This document shows positions 30,687 to 41,337 of a stretch of 64,000 nt of DNA, in pieces (position 1 is the first letter of the stretch; every line of letters begins with the position of its first letter). This DNA comes from Marchantia polymorpha subsp. ruderalis (Eukaryota; Streptophyta; Marchantiopsida; Marchantiales; Marchantiaceae), in the NCBI GenBank assembly GCA_037833965.1, contig AP031352.1:1840501-1904500 (forward strand), in the 5' to 3' direction. The notes under the pieces were generated by a model. That model saw only the letters and a list, made by a program, of their open reading frames with translations, was not told the origin of the DNA and ran no database searches. A program made the position numbers and the translations under genes.

Positions 30687-33600
30687 ATGCAGAATAGGAC
30701 TAGATCGCACAAACCAAACCTGGAGCCAGGATTGGAGAAACCTGTTTGCAGTAGGAAGAAACCTGAGAATAAGGAAATCGAGGAAGAAATTAAACTTGAG
30801 ATATTTCTGAACGTAGACCCTGTTGATGAGTCTTTGTTAGAAGGTTTAGAGATTGTAGAACCTGACAGTGAGAGGTTGGTGGAGGAATCTGCTAGCATGG
30901 CTGACGATGGAGGGAGAGCAGGACCTCCTTCTAGTCCTCCCATAGACCCACTCGTGAGGCCAAGAGGCCTTCCTATTCAGGTTCCACAGAACTTGGCAGC
31001 TGTGGTCATGCCACCCAATCTGTCTAAGTTCTATGGGACGAAGGATGAGGATCCTTCAAGGCACATGGAAAGATATGTTGAGAGGCTAGCCAGCTCTCTG
31101 ATTACAGATCTAGGGTATTTTTTGGTCTGGTTTCCTACTACCCTGGAAGGTGAGGCGTATGAGTGGTATAGGGATCATTCTGAAGGTCATTTTGGGGGAT
31201 GGGATCAGATGCAAAGGGAGTTCTTGAATGAGTTTAGGCCTGAGGTGGGGCAAGGTTCTGCATTGAGAGCTTTGGCATCGTTAAAACAGGGAAGGGAAGA
31301 GGAAATCTCAGCTTACATTAGAAGATTTGATCTGGTTTGTGCGCGTTTTGTGGGTACAATGCTCAATGACGATACGCTGAGACAATTTTTTATCCAAGGC
31401 TTTTTCAAATCTGGGACCATCCGAGGGGTGCTGGAGAGAAGCCCTCAAACTCTTGCTGAGGCCAAGATGGCTGCCAGGGAGATAGAGAATATTGACAAGG
31501 ACTATGATAGATTGTGGAGGAAGGAGGATGAATCCATTCCTCAGTTCATCCCAATTCGTCCAAGAGCAATTGAAGGAGACTCAGGTAGGCATAGGGGTCA
31601 AGCTCCCTATTCTCTCAGTGAGTCAATTTCGCAGACCAGAGAGCCAGCACCTGTTTTAGCATTGCCAGCCCCTACTGTAGATCCTAACCTGGCAGATGTA
31701 GAGAAAAGATTAAATGCTAGCCAAGTGGGCTTTCAAGAGACCATGATGAAGCAAATGCAAAATATTACAGATCAGATGGCCTTGATGATCAGGAGTCAAC
31801 AGCCAGGGCCTCCTCCTCCAGTCGAGTCAGGTAGACATTCATCAAGCATGTGGTGTGTCCAGTGTGGTCAATCTGGTCATACCAGGCAATTTTGTAGGGT
31901 GGTGCCAAACCGTGACAACAGAATGAGCGGTGGCCCACCTGTGCAACACCAAAGGGGCCAAGGACCAAATTACCAAGGTCAAAACGGGTACAGAGTACCT
32001 CCTAGGGGTCAGGTTGGTCAGAACATGGAGAGAAAAGAATTACATGCATTTTGTGGTAGGTGGCACTATCCAGGTCAGTGTTGGTCTGAGGTTGGGGTTA
32101 ATGGGTGTAGTAATTGTGGAGGTAGTCATCCCTCTGACCAATGTCGGCAGCCAGATAAAGTTATTAGGATGCCTCAGCCTACTGTTAGTCCTTACCAGGC
32201 GAGAGAAAATATGAGGGGTGCAAGACCGCAGAATGAGCATTCTAACAATCTTAGACCTTCTAACTTGTATTATGATCATGAGAACGGCAAACAGACATTC
32301 AATCCACCTGTTGGACTGCAGACAGTGAACAGATATATTCCCATCCAGAGTGAACCACGAGATGAACCTCGTAGTGACAACAGAAAACAGGTTTCTTTTG
32401 CAGATCCATGTTCTTCAAACTCTCAAGATGCTAGGTTTGCAAACGATGATGGAGATGTCCAACGTAGTAGTTCTGATCTTGGTAAGGGGATAGTCGAACA
32501 AGGGCAGAATCAGTGGCCTCCACATACTAACCTGATTACTTATAAGTTGAAAAATTCGGATGATGTGATTATGCATGAAGCTCCGGCCCTTGCTGTCACC
32601 ACCAGAGCTGTGCATCGCAAGATGCAAACTGAGAAAAATGAAGATGAGCAAGGGGAGACTTCATCTGAGGAGCCTCCTCATCTCTCTGATCTTGAGAGAG
32701 TGGCGAGGAGAGCAAGGAGGATTACAAGGGCAGAGGAGAAAAGAGATGAGGTTCTACATGATGCAGAGGTGCCACCTGTCACGCAAGATTCAGAAAGCAA
32801 TCAATCACGAGAGTGGGAAGGACCGGGGATTCCCATGAAAGAGTGGGAGAACATGAGAGGTCAGAGAAGGAGAGAGTCGGAGAAGTACAATTTGTGGTCA
32901 GATCTGAGTTCGCTGAAGGCAGACATTACTTTTGGTCAGCTGCTGGAAATATCTCCCATTGCTCGTAAGACTTTGAAGGAGGGCATTCCAGTGCATAGAA
33001 GGAGTAGAAAGACGAAGACTAGAGTCGCTGCTAGAGTTCATTTGCAAAAAGGAAGTCAGGATGTCAAACCTGTGGAGATAGAGGTGGTAGTGGTAGACAA
33101 GGTGATTCCCAATGTATTAGTTGATGGGGGTAGTGCTTTGAACATCCTACCTGAACACACCATGAGAAAGTTAGGTTTGAATCTGACAGGCCCCTCACCT
33201 TTCATTATCAATATGGCCAATCAGACTTCAGCTGTACCAGTGGGGATGATTAAAGATTGCAGGTTGTCCACTGGTGGTGAGGAGTACATTGTCACATTTC
33301 ATGTGATTAAGATGCATTCGAACAGGGACACCTTTCCCATTCTATTGGGCAGACCTTGGTTGAGAATGGCTAATGCAATTGTGGATTGGGGAGGACTGAA
33401 GCCATCAATCACATATGGTTCTCATGATAACAGAGTCAAGGTGTCAATAGGGTCATTAGGTGGAAGGGTGAGAGAGGACCCTGAGTTATCTTCAGGGAAG
33501 GAAGAAGAGAAAAACGAGGCCAAGTGTGATGACACTTTAGTGGGAGTGGTTCATTTGAATGACAGAAAAAATAGATTAGATGTAGGATCAGGTAGCTTGG

Positions 33601-36600
33601 GCCCTAGTTTTTACAGCAGAAGCGATGATGGAGAGTTTGCTCAGTGGTTGAGAGATTATCCTGAGTCAGGTTGTGACGCCATGATGATTTCTCATCACAA
33701 AATTTTTGAGAAGGAGGTGATCAGTTCACAGCGAGAAGAGTATCTGTTGCTAGAACCATGTGACGTTCTTATGGAGGAAGAGTGGATACATGGAGGTCTC
33801 ACTCCATGGTTGGACGAGTTGGATATTACTGAGGTGGATTCGGTGCATGTTGATGGAACTCAAGAGGAGGAGACTACTGTGAAAAATGCGAAGTTGGAGG
33901 AACCCTTGCATTTCAGGACTACATCAACCGGAATTGTGGTGGGCCAAGACGTCAGAGATTATCCTCAGGTCCCTCCAGATTGGTATCAAAGCTCGGAGGA
34001 ACAAACTCATGTGGCAGAAGAAGACTGGAAATATGTGGAGGTGTCCATCAGAGGAGGAGAACTGAAGCAAATGAAGATGGGTTCCAAGCTAGGAGAGGAT
34101 GAGATACAGAAGTATGGTGAGTTGGTGGACGAATTCAGTGATACCTTTGCTTGGTCGTATGATGAGTTGAAGGGAGTACCTCGTGAAATGGTGGAGCATC
34201 GGATTTCGCTGGTCCCTGGAGCTAAGCCTATTAGACAGAAGGAGAGAAGGATGAACCCACAGTTACAGTTGTTAGTTCGAGCAGAATTGGAGAGATTACT
34301 CAAAGCTGGATTCATCAAGCCTGTAGAGATCACGGATTGGGTTTCTCCTATGGTTTTGGTCAAGAAGAAGAATGGGAAACTTAGAGTGTGTGTGGATTAT
34401 AGGAAGCTGAATGCCTGTACTGAGAAGGATCACTTTCCTTTACCTTTTATCACGCTGCTTTTGGAGGAAGTTGAGGGTCATGCGAGGTACACATTCATGG
34501 ATGGATATGCTGGCTACAATCAGATTTCCATAGCTGTACAGGATGTTCACAAGACGGCCTTCACAACTCCGTGGGGAACTTTTGTATGGGTTGTTATGCC
34601 TTTCGGACTGTGCAATGCACCAGCCACATTCCAAAGGTTGGTGATGTATGTTTTCACGGATCTGTTATACAAGTCTATGACAGTTTTTGTGGACGATTTT
34701 AGCACTCAGTCAAGTGCTGGAGAGCATCTGCAGTGTGTTAGACAAGCTCTCATTAGATGTAGAAGAATGCAGCTAGCACTGAATCCTGAGAAGACTTTCC
34801 TAGGTGTTCAGAGAGGAGTTCTTTTGGGTTATGTCGTGAGTGAGAAGGGAAGAGAACCGGATCCTGATAAGATTGCAGTCATTGAAGGATTGGCAACTCC
34901 CACGAATGCTAAGGGTGTAGCCAAGTTATTGGGACATGTAGGGTGGTATAGAGAGTTGATTCCTGACTTTGCCAAGATTGTAGTGCCTATTACTCAATTG
35001 TTGAGGAAGGAGAATAGGTTCGAGTGGACAGATGCCTGTGAGGAAGCCTTTGAAGAGTTGAAGTCCAGGTTGAGTACTTATCCGGTGTTGAGGCCTCCTG
35101 ACTGGAGCATGCCTTTTCACGTTTTCTGTGATGCAAGTAGTGTAGCAGTGGGTAGTGCGCTGTGTCAGTCCACGGGGGAGAAGGGAAAGGACCTGCCAAT
35201 CGCTTATGCCAGTAGGCAGTTGAATCCAGCAGAGAGGAACTATTCTACTACCGAGAGGGAGTGCTTGGCCATGGTTTTTTCAGTCAAGAAGTTTAGACAT
35301 TATCTGATCTGCAATCCAGTGGTTTTCTTCGTTGATCATATGGCAATCAAATATCTGGTGAACAAGGCGGAGCTTAGTGGAAGATTGGCCAGGTGGGTTT
35401 TATTGCTGGAGGAATTTGATTACACGGTGGAGTATAAACCTGGTCGCATGCACTTGCAGGCCGACCATCTATCTAGGTTGTCGGAGGATGTAGGGGCCAG
35501 TCCATTAGATGATAGGTTGATAGATGATAGTCTTTTTGTAGTCACAGCTCAGCCAGAATGGTACGCTGGAATAGTAGAGTTTTTGACAACTCAGCAGTTG
35601 TCAGGTGATTGGACTAAGGAGGAAAGGAGGAAGGTGAGAGTCAACAGTAGACATTTTGCAGTGATTGGCCACAGATTATTTAGAAGGGGAGCTGATGGTG
35701 TTCTGAGAAGATGTGTGTCAGAAGTGGAGGTTCCCGCAATTTTAGAGGCTTGCCACGACAGTGCTTGTGGGGGACATTTCTCTGGCCAACTTACAGGTCA
35801 GAAAATACTTAGAGCGGGATACTTCTGGCCTAGGTTGTTTAGGGACTCTCATGAATATGTGAAGCGCTGTGATGCCTGTCAGAGGTATGCTAGGAATGAC
35901 CTTCGAATGGAGATGCCTCTACACGTTTCATTGCCACTTGTACCTTTTGAAAAATGGGGAATTGATTATATCGGTGAGATTCATCCTCATTCGTCAAAAG
36001 GCATGGCTTACATCATAGTTGCGACAGAATACTTGACAAAGTGGGCGGAAGCGAAGGCAGTGAAGACAAATACGGCTGCTCATGCTGCCACATTCATGTA
36101 CGAAAACATCATTTCAAGGTTTGGATGTCCCAAGATTCTGATTAGCGATAGGGGCAGGCACTTCTTGAATGAGATGTTTCAAGAATTAACAGATAGGTTT
36201 GAGATAGATCACAGAAAAACTACTCCATATCATCCACAAACCAATGGTCAGACAGAGCGAGTCAATGGGACTCTGGTGAGTATTCTTCGCAAAACGGTGG
36301 TTGACTCAAAAAGGGATTGGGACACCAAGCTGACAGCAGCATTGTGGGCTTATCGGACAACTTTCAAGGTGACAACCCAGGCAACGCCGTTTTCGTTAGT
36401 GTATGGATTGGAGGCCACTCTTCCCATCGAATTCGAGGTGGAATCACTCCGAGTTGCAGTGCAGTCACGGCTTACAAACAGTCAGTCATTAAGGAATAGG
36501 CTTACGACATTAGAAGAGCTTGATGAGAGGAGGAGAATGAGTGCTCAACATATTGAGGCCATTCAACGGAGGAGAAAAATCACCTTTGACAAGAAGCATA

Positions 36601-36806
36601 AGAAAAGGACGCTGAGGCCAGGTATGATGGTGATGCTCCAGGATGGTAGGAAGCTTGAGTTCCCAGGAAAGTTTGATGCAGTATGGTTAGGGCCTTATCT
36701 GATTCTTGAGGTATTTCCAAACAACTCAGTGCAGTTGGAAACGTTGAATGGAGAAGTTTTCCCCACACGCACTGCGGGAAGTAGATGCAAGCAGTACCGG
36801 ATTTGA
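30687..36806 (+). CDS. E4 gag-pol polyprotein, 2039 aa, intact
   Basis: ATG 30687 follows the primer-binding site by 13 bases. Domains: capsid-type gag (~110-270, with EGEAYEWYRDHSEGHFGGW); a CCHC knuckle CVQCGQSGHTRQFC (~390) and a second Cys/His cluster CSNCGGSHPSDQC (~480); aspartic protease with VDGGSALNIL (~810) in place of the usual DSG/DTG; RT (~1170-1390) with FVDDF (~1334); RNase H (~1475-1600, DASSVAVGSAL, TERECLAMV); an integrase zinc finger ending CDAC; and DD35E at D1760, D1821, E1857. It ends with a GPY module and no chromodomain. Unlike E3 there is no stop between gag and pol, so relative levels must be set some other way. Base composition is clearly less GC-rich than the surrounding LTRs. 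Confidence 0.96.
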   Translation: MQNRTRSHKPNLEPGLEKPVCSRKKPENKEIEEEIKLEIFLNVDPVDESLLEGLEIVEPDSERLVEESASMADDGGRAGPPSSPPIDPLVRPRGLPIQVPQNLAAVVMPPNLSKFYGTKDEDPSRHMERYVERLASSLITDLGYFLVWFPTTLEGEAYEWYRDHSEGHFGGWDQMQREFLNEFRPEVGQGSALRALASLKQGREEEISAYIRRFDLVCARFVGTMLNDDTLRQFFIQGFFKSGTIRGVLERSPQTLAEAKMAAREIENIDKDYDRLWRKEDESIPQFIPIRPRAIEGDSGRHRGQAPYSLSESISQTREPAPVLALPAPTVDPNLADVEKRLNASQVGFQETMMKQMQNITDQMALMIRSQQPGPPPPVESGRHSSSMWCVQCGQSGHTRQFCRVVPNRDNRMSGGPPVQHQRGQGPNYQGQNGYRVPPRGQVGQNMERKELHAFCGRWHYPGQCWSEVGVNGCSNCGGSHPSDQCRQPDKVIRMPQPTVSPYQARENMRGARPQNEHSNNLRPSNLYYDHENGKQTFNPPVGLQTVNRYIPIQSEPRDEPRSDNRKQVSFADPCSSNSQDARFANDDGDVQRSSSDLGKGIVEQGQNQWPPHTNLITYKLKNSDDVIMHEAPALAVTTRAVHRKMQTEKNEDEQGETSSEEPPHLSDLERVARRARRITRAEEKRDEVLHDAEVPPVTQDSESNQSREWEGPGIPMKEWENMRGQRRRESEKYNLWSDLSSLKADITFGQLLEISPIARKTLKEGIPVHRRSRKTKTRVAARVHLQKGSQDVKPVEIEVVVVDKVIPNVLVDGGSALNILPEHTMRKLGLNLTGPSPFIINMANQTSAVPVGMIKDCRLSTGGEEYIVTFHVIKMHSNRDTFPILLGRPWLRMANAIVDWGGLKPSITYGSHDNRVKVSIGSLGGRVREDPELSSGKEEEKNEAKCDDTLVGVVHLNDRKNRLDVGSGSLGPSFYSRSDDGEFAQWLRDYPESGCDAMMISHHKIFEKEVISSQREEYLLLEPCDVLMEEEWIHGGLTPWLDELDITEVDSVHVDGTQEEETTVKNAKLEEPLHFRTTSTGIVVGQDVRDYPQVPPDWYQSSEEQTHVAEEDWKYVEVSIRGGELKQMKMGSKLGEDEIQKYGELVDEFSDTFAWSYDELKGVPREMVEHRISLVPGAKPIRQKERRMNPQLQLLVRAELERLLKAGFIKPVEITDWVSPMVLVKKKNGKLRVCVDYRKLNACTEKDHFPLPFITLLLEEVEGHARYTFMDGYAGYNQISIAVQDVHKTAFTTPWGTFVWVVMPFGLCNAPATFQRLVMYVFTDLLYKSMTVFVDDFSTQSSAGEHLQCVRQALIRCRRMQLALNPEKTFLGVQRGVLLGYVVSEKGREPDPDKIAVIEGLATPTNAKGVAKLLGHVGWYRELIPDFAKIVVPITQLLRKENRFEWTDACEEAFEELKSRLSTYPVLRPPDWSMPFHVFCDASSVAVGSALCQSTGEKGKDLPIAYASRQLNPAERNYSTTERECLAMVFSVKKFRHYLICNPVVFFVDHMAIKYLVNKAELSGRLARWVLLLEEFDYTVEYKPGRMHLQADHLSRLSEDVGASPLDDRLIDDSLFVVTAQPEWYAGIVEFLTTQQLSGDWTKEERRKVRVNSRHFAVIGHRLFRRGADGVLRRCVSEVEVPAILEACHDSACGGHFSGQLTGQKILRAGYFWPRLFRDSHEYVKRCDACQRYARNDLRMEMPLHVSLPLVPFEKWGIDYIGEIHPHSSKGMAYIIVATEYLTKWAEAKAVKTNTAAHAATFMYENIISRFGCPKILISDRGRHFLNEMFQELTDRFEIDHRKTTPYHPQTNGQTERVNGTLVSILRKTVVDSKRDWDTKLTAALWAYRTTFKVTTQATPFSLVYGLEATLPIEFEVESLRVAVQSRLTNSQSLRNRLTTLEELDERRRMSAQHIEAIQRRRKITFDKKHKKRTLRPGMMVMLQDGRKLEFPGKFDAVWLGPYLILEVFPNNSVQLETLNGEVFPTRTAGSRCKQYRI

Positions 36807-36863
36807 AGCTGTCTAGCCTGCAGAGCTAGGATTCTGGAATCTTCCCCTGATGGTCGCCAATGA
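36807..36863 (+). other. E4 pol-LTR spacer without an obvious polypurine tract
   Basis: Fifty-seven bases between the pol stop and the 3' LTR. No purine run abuts the LTR (the last bases are GGTCGCCAATGA). A short inverted repeat CTAGC...GCTAG is present. The primer for plus-strand synthesis is not apparent. Confidence 0.6.
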
Positions 36864-37112
36864 TGTGAGCACAAAATTGTGCTCACATGTCTTTTTAACC
36901 TTGTGAGAGTTAAAGTTTTAGATTTAAGCTCTTGCAAAATTATGCTCGGAGTTTTCTGGAAGTTTTGGTAAGATTAGGAGTTGGTGTAATAGCTAGTAGG
37001 CAAAGGTCCGGAACGGGGCTTTCAGGGCAGGGTCTCCGGCGAAGAGCCTTCGGTGAAGTTCCTTCGGTGAAGTTCCTTCGGGGAAAGGCCTTCGGCGAAA
37101 CAGTGAAACCCT

Positions 37113-37867
37113 CATAACGTTTTCAATGTGTGACTCCTTGACTCAATTAGTGTCTCCTTGGAAAGAGCTCGCAACGCTCGTTCCAACGAGACCAAGAACT
37201 CTTCAAACGGATGAGGAATCACTGAGTTGTGAGTGTCGGAAGTTACTGATGGAAAGGGTTGAGGCAAGTCCGGCTGCGAACGTCTCCGGCTGCGAACGTC
37301 TTCGGCTCCGGACGTCTCCGGCTGCGAACGTCTCCGGCTGCGAACGTGTTCGGCTCCGGACGTCTCCGGCTTCGGACGACTTCGCGACAATTGCGAGCAG
37401 GCCTTCGGCGAACTCGGGGTCGGCGGACTCCGAGCCGGTGAACATCGTGCAAGGGCCATCGGCGAAACAGTAAACTCGGCATATCTTTTTCATTTGTTAA
37501 CGGTTTGATTTGATTACGGTCTTGTTGGAAAGAGCTCGCGACGCTCGTTCCAACGAGACCAAGAACTCTACAAACGGATAAGGCGTCACTGAGTTATGAG
37601 CGTCGAAAGCGGCAGATAGGGTAGGACAACATCCAACCGGAAGACATCCAACCGGAAGACATCAAACCGGCGAACATTGTGCCGGCGCCTTCGGCGATAA
37701 CAGGTAACAGGCCTTCGGCGGTGTGCCTTCGGCTAAGGGTAAAACAGGCATAACTTTCTCAATTCATAACGGTTTGACCCAGTTAGGGTCTCGTTGGAAA
37801 GAGCTCAACCTGGTCGTTCCAACGAGCCCACGAACTTGTGAAACGGAGCTAGGATCTGTGAGTTATG
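37113..37867. repeat. Three dyad modules in E4 3' LTR
   Basis: Copies at 37113-37233, 37480-37600 and 37749-37867, counterparts of those in the 5' LTR. Confidence 0.85.
37266..37379. repeat. 16-bp tandem array in E4 3' LTR
   Basis: About seven units of GGCTGCGAACGTCTCC type, one more than in the 5' LTR, a replication-slippage difference. Confidence 0.85.
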
Positions 37868-38808
37868 GGTGTCGGGTGTGACTGTTATGGATAAGCAAAG
37901 GTGTGGTCGTGCGTCTTTGGCGGGTGGATGCCTTCGGCGGTGCGCGGAAGAGGATTCCCTCCGGCGGAGATCGGGTGGTCTGGAATGTAGAACGTGCAGG
38001 TGTGGCAGCGGCGGCGGCGTGAAGTCAAGTGGGGAAGGCAAGACGACGGTGCATGTAGTCGCGCAAGGGGAGTAGGCAGCTACCCATCATTGCGAGTGTT
38101 GCATTTCAGGTGGGCTGTGTGTGTCTCGGCCTTGAACTTCGAAGTGGGGAGTTCGGCCTGGGAACGGAGAGCTGGTGGTGTGCGTGTGTGGAGACGGAAG
38201 TGGTGAGAATTAGGAGGGGAGTGTGGAGAGTTCGAAGTAGGAGGAAGCAAACTCTCGTGGGTGGAGAGTCGTATCAGAGAGTGAAATTTGAGTGGGATCT
38301 GAGATTGAAGTGTAACATCTGTGAGTGGGATCTGAGATCAGAGTGGAAGATCTGAGAATGGGAGCTGAGAGTGAAGTGAAATCTGAGACTGAGATCTGAC
38401 AGTCGGAATCTGAATTTGACACTGAAAAGGCAAAGTTGAATATGAGAGAGGAATCTGGTGGGGTCTGAAGGTGGAAGCTGAGAAATCGACACTGCGGTCT
38501 GAGTAAGAATTGGGAGTGGGACTGGGATCTAGGATAGACCACAGCGGCTGTGGTGTTGAAAAAGTCACCCAGAGTTGAGTTAGATCTTTATGTAACAAAG
38601 AGTTTGTCTGCTGCCCTTGTGGAGATAGCAGACAGCAAGTTATCATTTTCCGTTCTGGATAAATTGTCTGTGAACGAGCAAGTGTTTATGATCTTGTTGT
38701 CTTGGATACACTTTGAGCACATGGCTTGCGATCAGAGAAGTTAGATTATGGGAGTTCGAACCCCCACCCGGACTACAAACGCTGAAGGGTGGGAAGGTTT
38801 GGCTCACA

Positions 38809-39977
38809 CGGCGCTCCAACAATTTCCTCCTCCTCCTCCTCGGTATCCCCCGCTCCCGACATTTCTTTGGTGGAGCCTCCGTCGTCATCATCCGAGTGGA
38901 GAATTTCAGTCACCATTGATTGCGTCGGCGACTGACCCGAGTGGGGCTGCACGTCGTCGACGTGTGCTGCCTGCGAAGGCACCGCTGCAGCCTCGCTGCT
39001 CTTTGCCAAAATGTCTAAGGCGGTGGGCGAATGTGCCCGTGCTACATCCCCGTCGCCCGCTTGTCGGTCTTCAATCGCGTCCCTTCTGCCGCCGACGTCC
39101 GCCGCCGAAGGCGATCGAGCGGAGGGTGTCTGCGCGGGGTTCGATTGCGCATCGCGCACCGAAATCTCGTCCCGCGGACAGTCAATCCGCTCCTCCGTTA
39201 GGTGCTGCTCCCTCGCTCGGTCCGCGGGGGCTGTGCCTGGCCTGTGCGCAGGCGCAAATGCCGGCGCCTTGTCCGCCGCAGGCGCAGCGCCGCGGACGTC
39301 CATCGCCAAAGGCGACATGGCCGGGGGCCGCTCGCCCGATGTCCTTTGGCCCTGAGGCCCTACCGCCGAAGGCGCATGTACCGGCGGATTACCCGCCGAT
39401 GGTGCGGCCTCCGCACGCTCTCTGCTCGCATCTCCTCGGCCCGAAGGCCCTGGCGCCGAAGGCGCAAATTGCGGCGCGTTGTGCGCCGGAGGGTCTGGCC
39501 CCGAAGGCCGGTGTCTCGTAGGCGGATCTTCCGCCGGCTCCTTCCCCTTCCTACGTTGGAACGGGGGTGATTCCTGCCTGTGCATAGGCGGCACGTGTGG
39601 AGGTGACCTGTGCACAGGCGGACTGCTTCTTTCCACGCGTAGGCGTAGGTCCACATCCGCTAGTGGTCGTCTGTCCGCTGATGCTCGTCCGTCCGCGGAG
39701 GCTCGCCTGTGCGCAGGCGGAACACCTGTCCGCAACGCACGTGGTAACTCCGGAGGCCCTTGGTCCGTAGGCGGCCTCTCGTCCGTCGAGGGTGCAGCGC
39801 GGTCCGTTGCTCCTGCGGACGTCCGCGCTCCCTCGTTCTTCTCTGGCGACGCACTTCCTTTCTCCGTCGCAATTGTCGCCGTGTCCGCGCTGTTGGCTTG
39901 TAACACAAGCCTGCGCGCTTTCTGCTTCGGCCGGCTATATGACTCGTACAACGGCCGCGGTCGAATGGGAGCAGAGG
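38809..39977 (-). mobile_element. E2 LTR segment (middle of LTR ORF)
   Basis: Antisense B LTR between E4 and the solo A LTR. It carries the acidic block, PSA repeats and PVHR palindromes (39590-39725), and ends with AGAGG (39973-39977), duplicated at 44854. Confidence 0.92.
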
Positions 39978-40345
39978 TGTGGTAACACACTTTTTGTTTT
40001 TTTTGCAGAATTTAAACAATTTTAGAAAACTAGTACCGAAGCAGTGTTTGTAGTTAGAAACGGGTACGTTAAATAGAGTGGATTGATGAGATCGTCACGA
40101 GGACACGAAGAATCACGTAGTCGGATGTACCAACGCCAATGTCTTCGGCGCCTTCGGCAAAAGCTCCTTTTCTGAGGTGTCTCTACTCACGCGCTTCCAG
40201 CGTATAAGGGAGCTACGCTTCCGGCGCAGACACCTCAGGAGGAGGTTTTGCTAAAGACGTCAGGAGAAGGGCCCGGACCTTTGAAGGCGTCCGACCATGA
40301 GTGCGCCTTCGGCGATGCGCCGCTGGCACGGAAGGGGAAAACCTT

Positions 40346-40465
40346 CATAACGATCAGAATACACAGAAGATCCAGTTGGTTGAAGTCGCATTAGAAAGAG
40401 CTCGACACGCTCGCTCTAACGAGCCCAAGAGCGTCGGAGATGGATCAGGGACGGAGAAGTTATGA
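40346..40465. repeat. Dyad module, copy in solo A LTR
   Basis: CATAACGATC ... TTAGAAAGAGCTCGACACGC ... GCTCTAACGAG ... GTTATGAGCG. Confidence 0.75.
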
Positions 40466-41337
40466 GCGTCGGAAAACTCGTAGCCGGACATGCGCCGTTC
40501 GCGCTAGGGTTCACAGCCGGAAAGGATTCCCGTACACCCTCGGCGATGCGCCTTCGGCGGAATCACGCGCTCATAGGAGGAAACCAACTCAGAGTCGAAA
40601 GCGCCTTTGGCGGCTGTTCATCGAAGGAAAGCGCCGGTCGGATGTACGCCTCCGACGTGGCGCTGACGGCCGGATGCGCTGGCATGAGTTGCGCTGGCGG
40701 ATATGCGCCGTCAGCAATGGACGAGGCATAAAGGACAAAATAAGCGGTACGACTGCGCGCCGGCGTAATTCGCTCCGACTAGATGTGCGCCTCCAGCAAG
40801 GCGCCGACGGATAAGGAACGCACCAGCGGCGACACGTCTCCGGTGAGGGACGGGTTAGGAAAAGACAACATGGCCGACGTATACCCTGCGGCGGACTCGA
40901 GTCCGGAAGGTGGCGGCGGCGGGAGAATTCAACATTCACGCATGCGAATGCGCGCAGTGCGGAGACGTGAATTCGCGCATGCAAAGGGCGAACCGTTAGG
41001 CCGTATAGCCGGCTGCGTACGTTGTAACCAGTAAGAACGTTGGACGTTCTTGAAATCGGAGAAGAAAAGACTGCGCTCCAGTCTCATTCTCTCATTCTTG
41101 ATTTTGCGATTTCCAGTTTCCAAGATTACGCGCAAGAGCGGAGCGACCTGCAGTGAGAGGAGAGAGTGCGGAGACGAGTTGCGCAAGGATCTTGACAGAC
41201 CTTGGAGAGAATTGCGAGTAGCGAACTTGAGCGTGAGCGCAGAGAGAGTGAGCAGTCAGTGCTTGAGCGGCCGACGCGCAGTGGCGATTGTGAGAGAGCG
41301 AGCGAAAGGGAGAACGTTTGTGTGTGCAGGAAACGCA

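Larger units (their letters stand above)
28737..38808 (+). mobile_element. E4, complete Ty3/gypsy element of a second family
   Basis: TGTGAGC...GGCTCACA LTRs, the perfect CGGCG duplication (28732-28736 and 38809-38813), a primer-binding site, and one uninterrupted gag-pol ORF. The LTRs are 1914 and 1945 bp; the 31-base difference is accounted for by one 16-base and one 14-base repeat unit plus one base. The insertion is therefore recent and the element may be autonomous. It sits in the acidic-block part of the E2 LTR ORF. Confidence 0.96.
36864..38808 (+). mobile_element. E4 3' LTR (1945 bp)
   Basis: Near-identical to 28737-30650. Visible differences: an extra CCTTCGGTGAAGTT near 37056, an extra 16-bp unit in 37266-37379, one extra A near 38662 and scattered single substitutions. 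It ends GGCTCACA before the CGGCG duplication. Confidence 0.95.
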
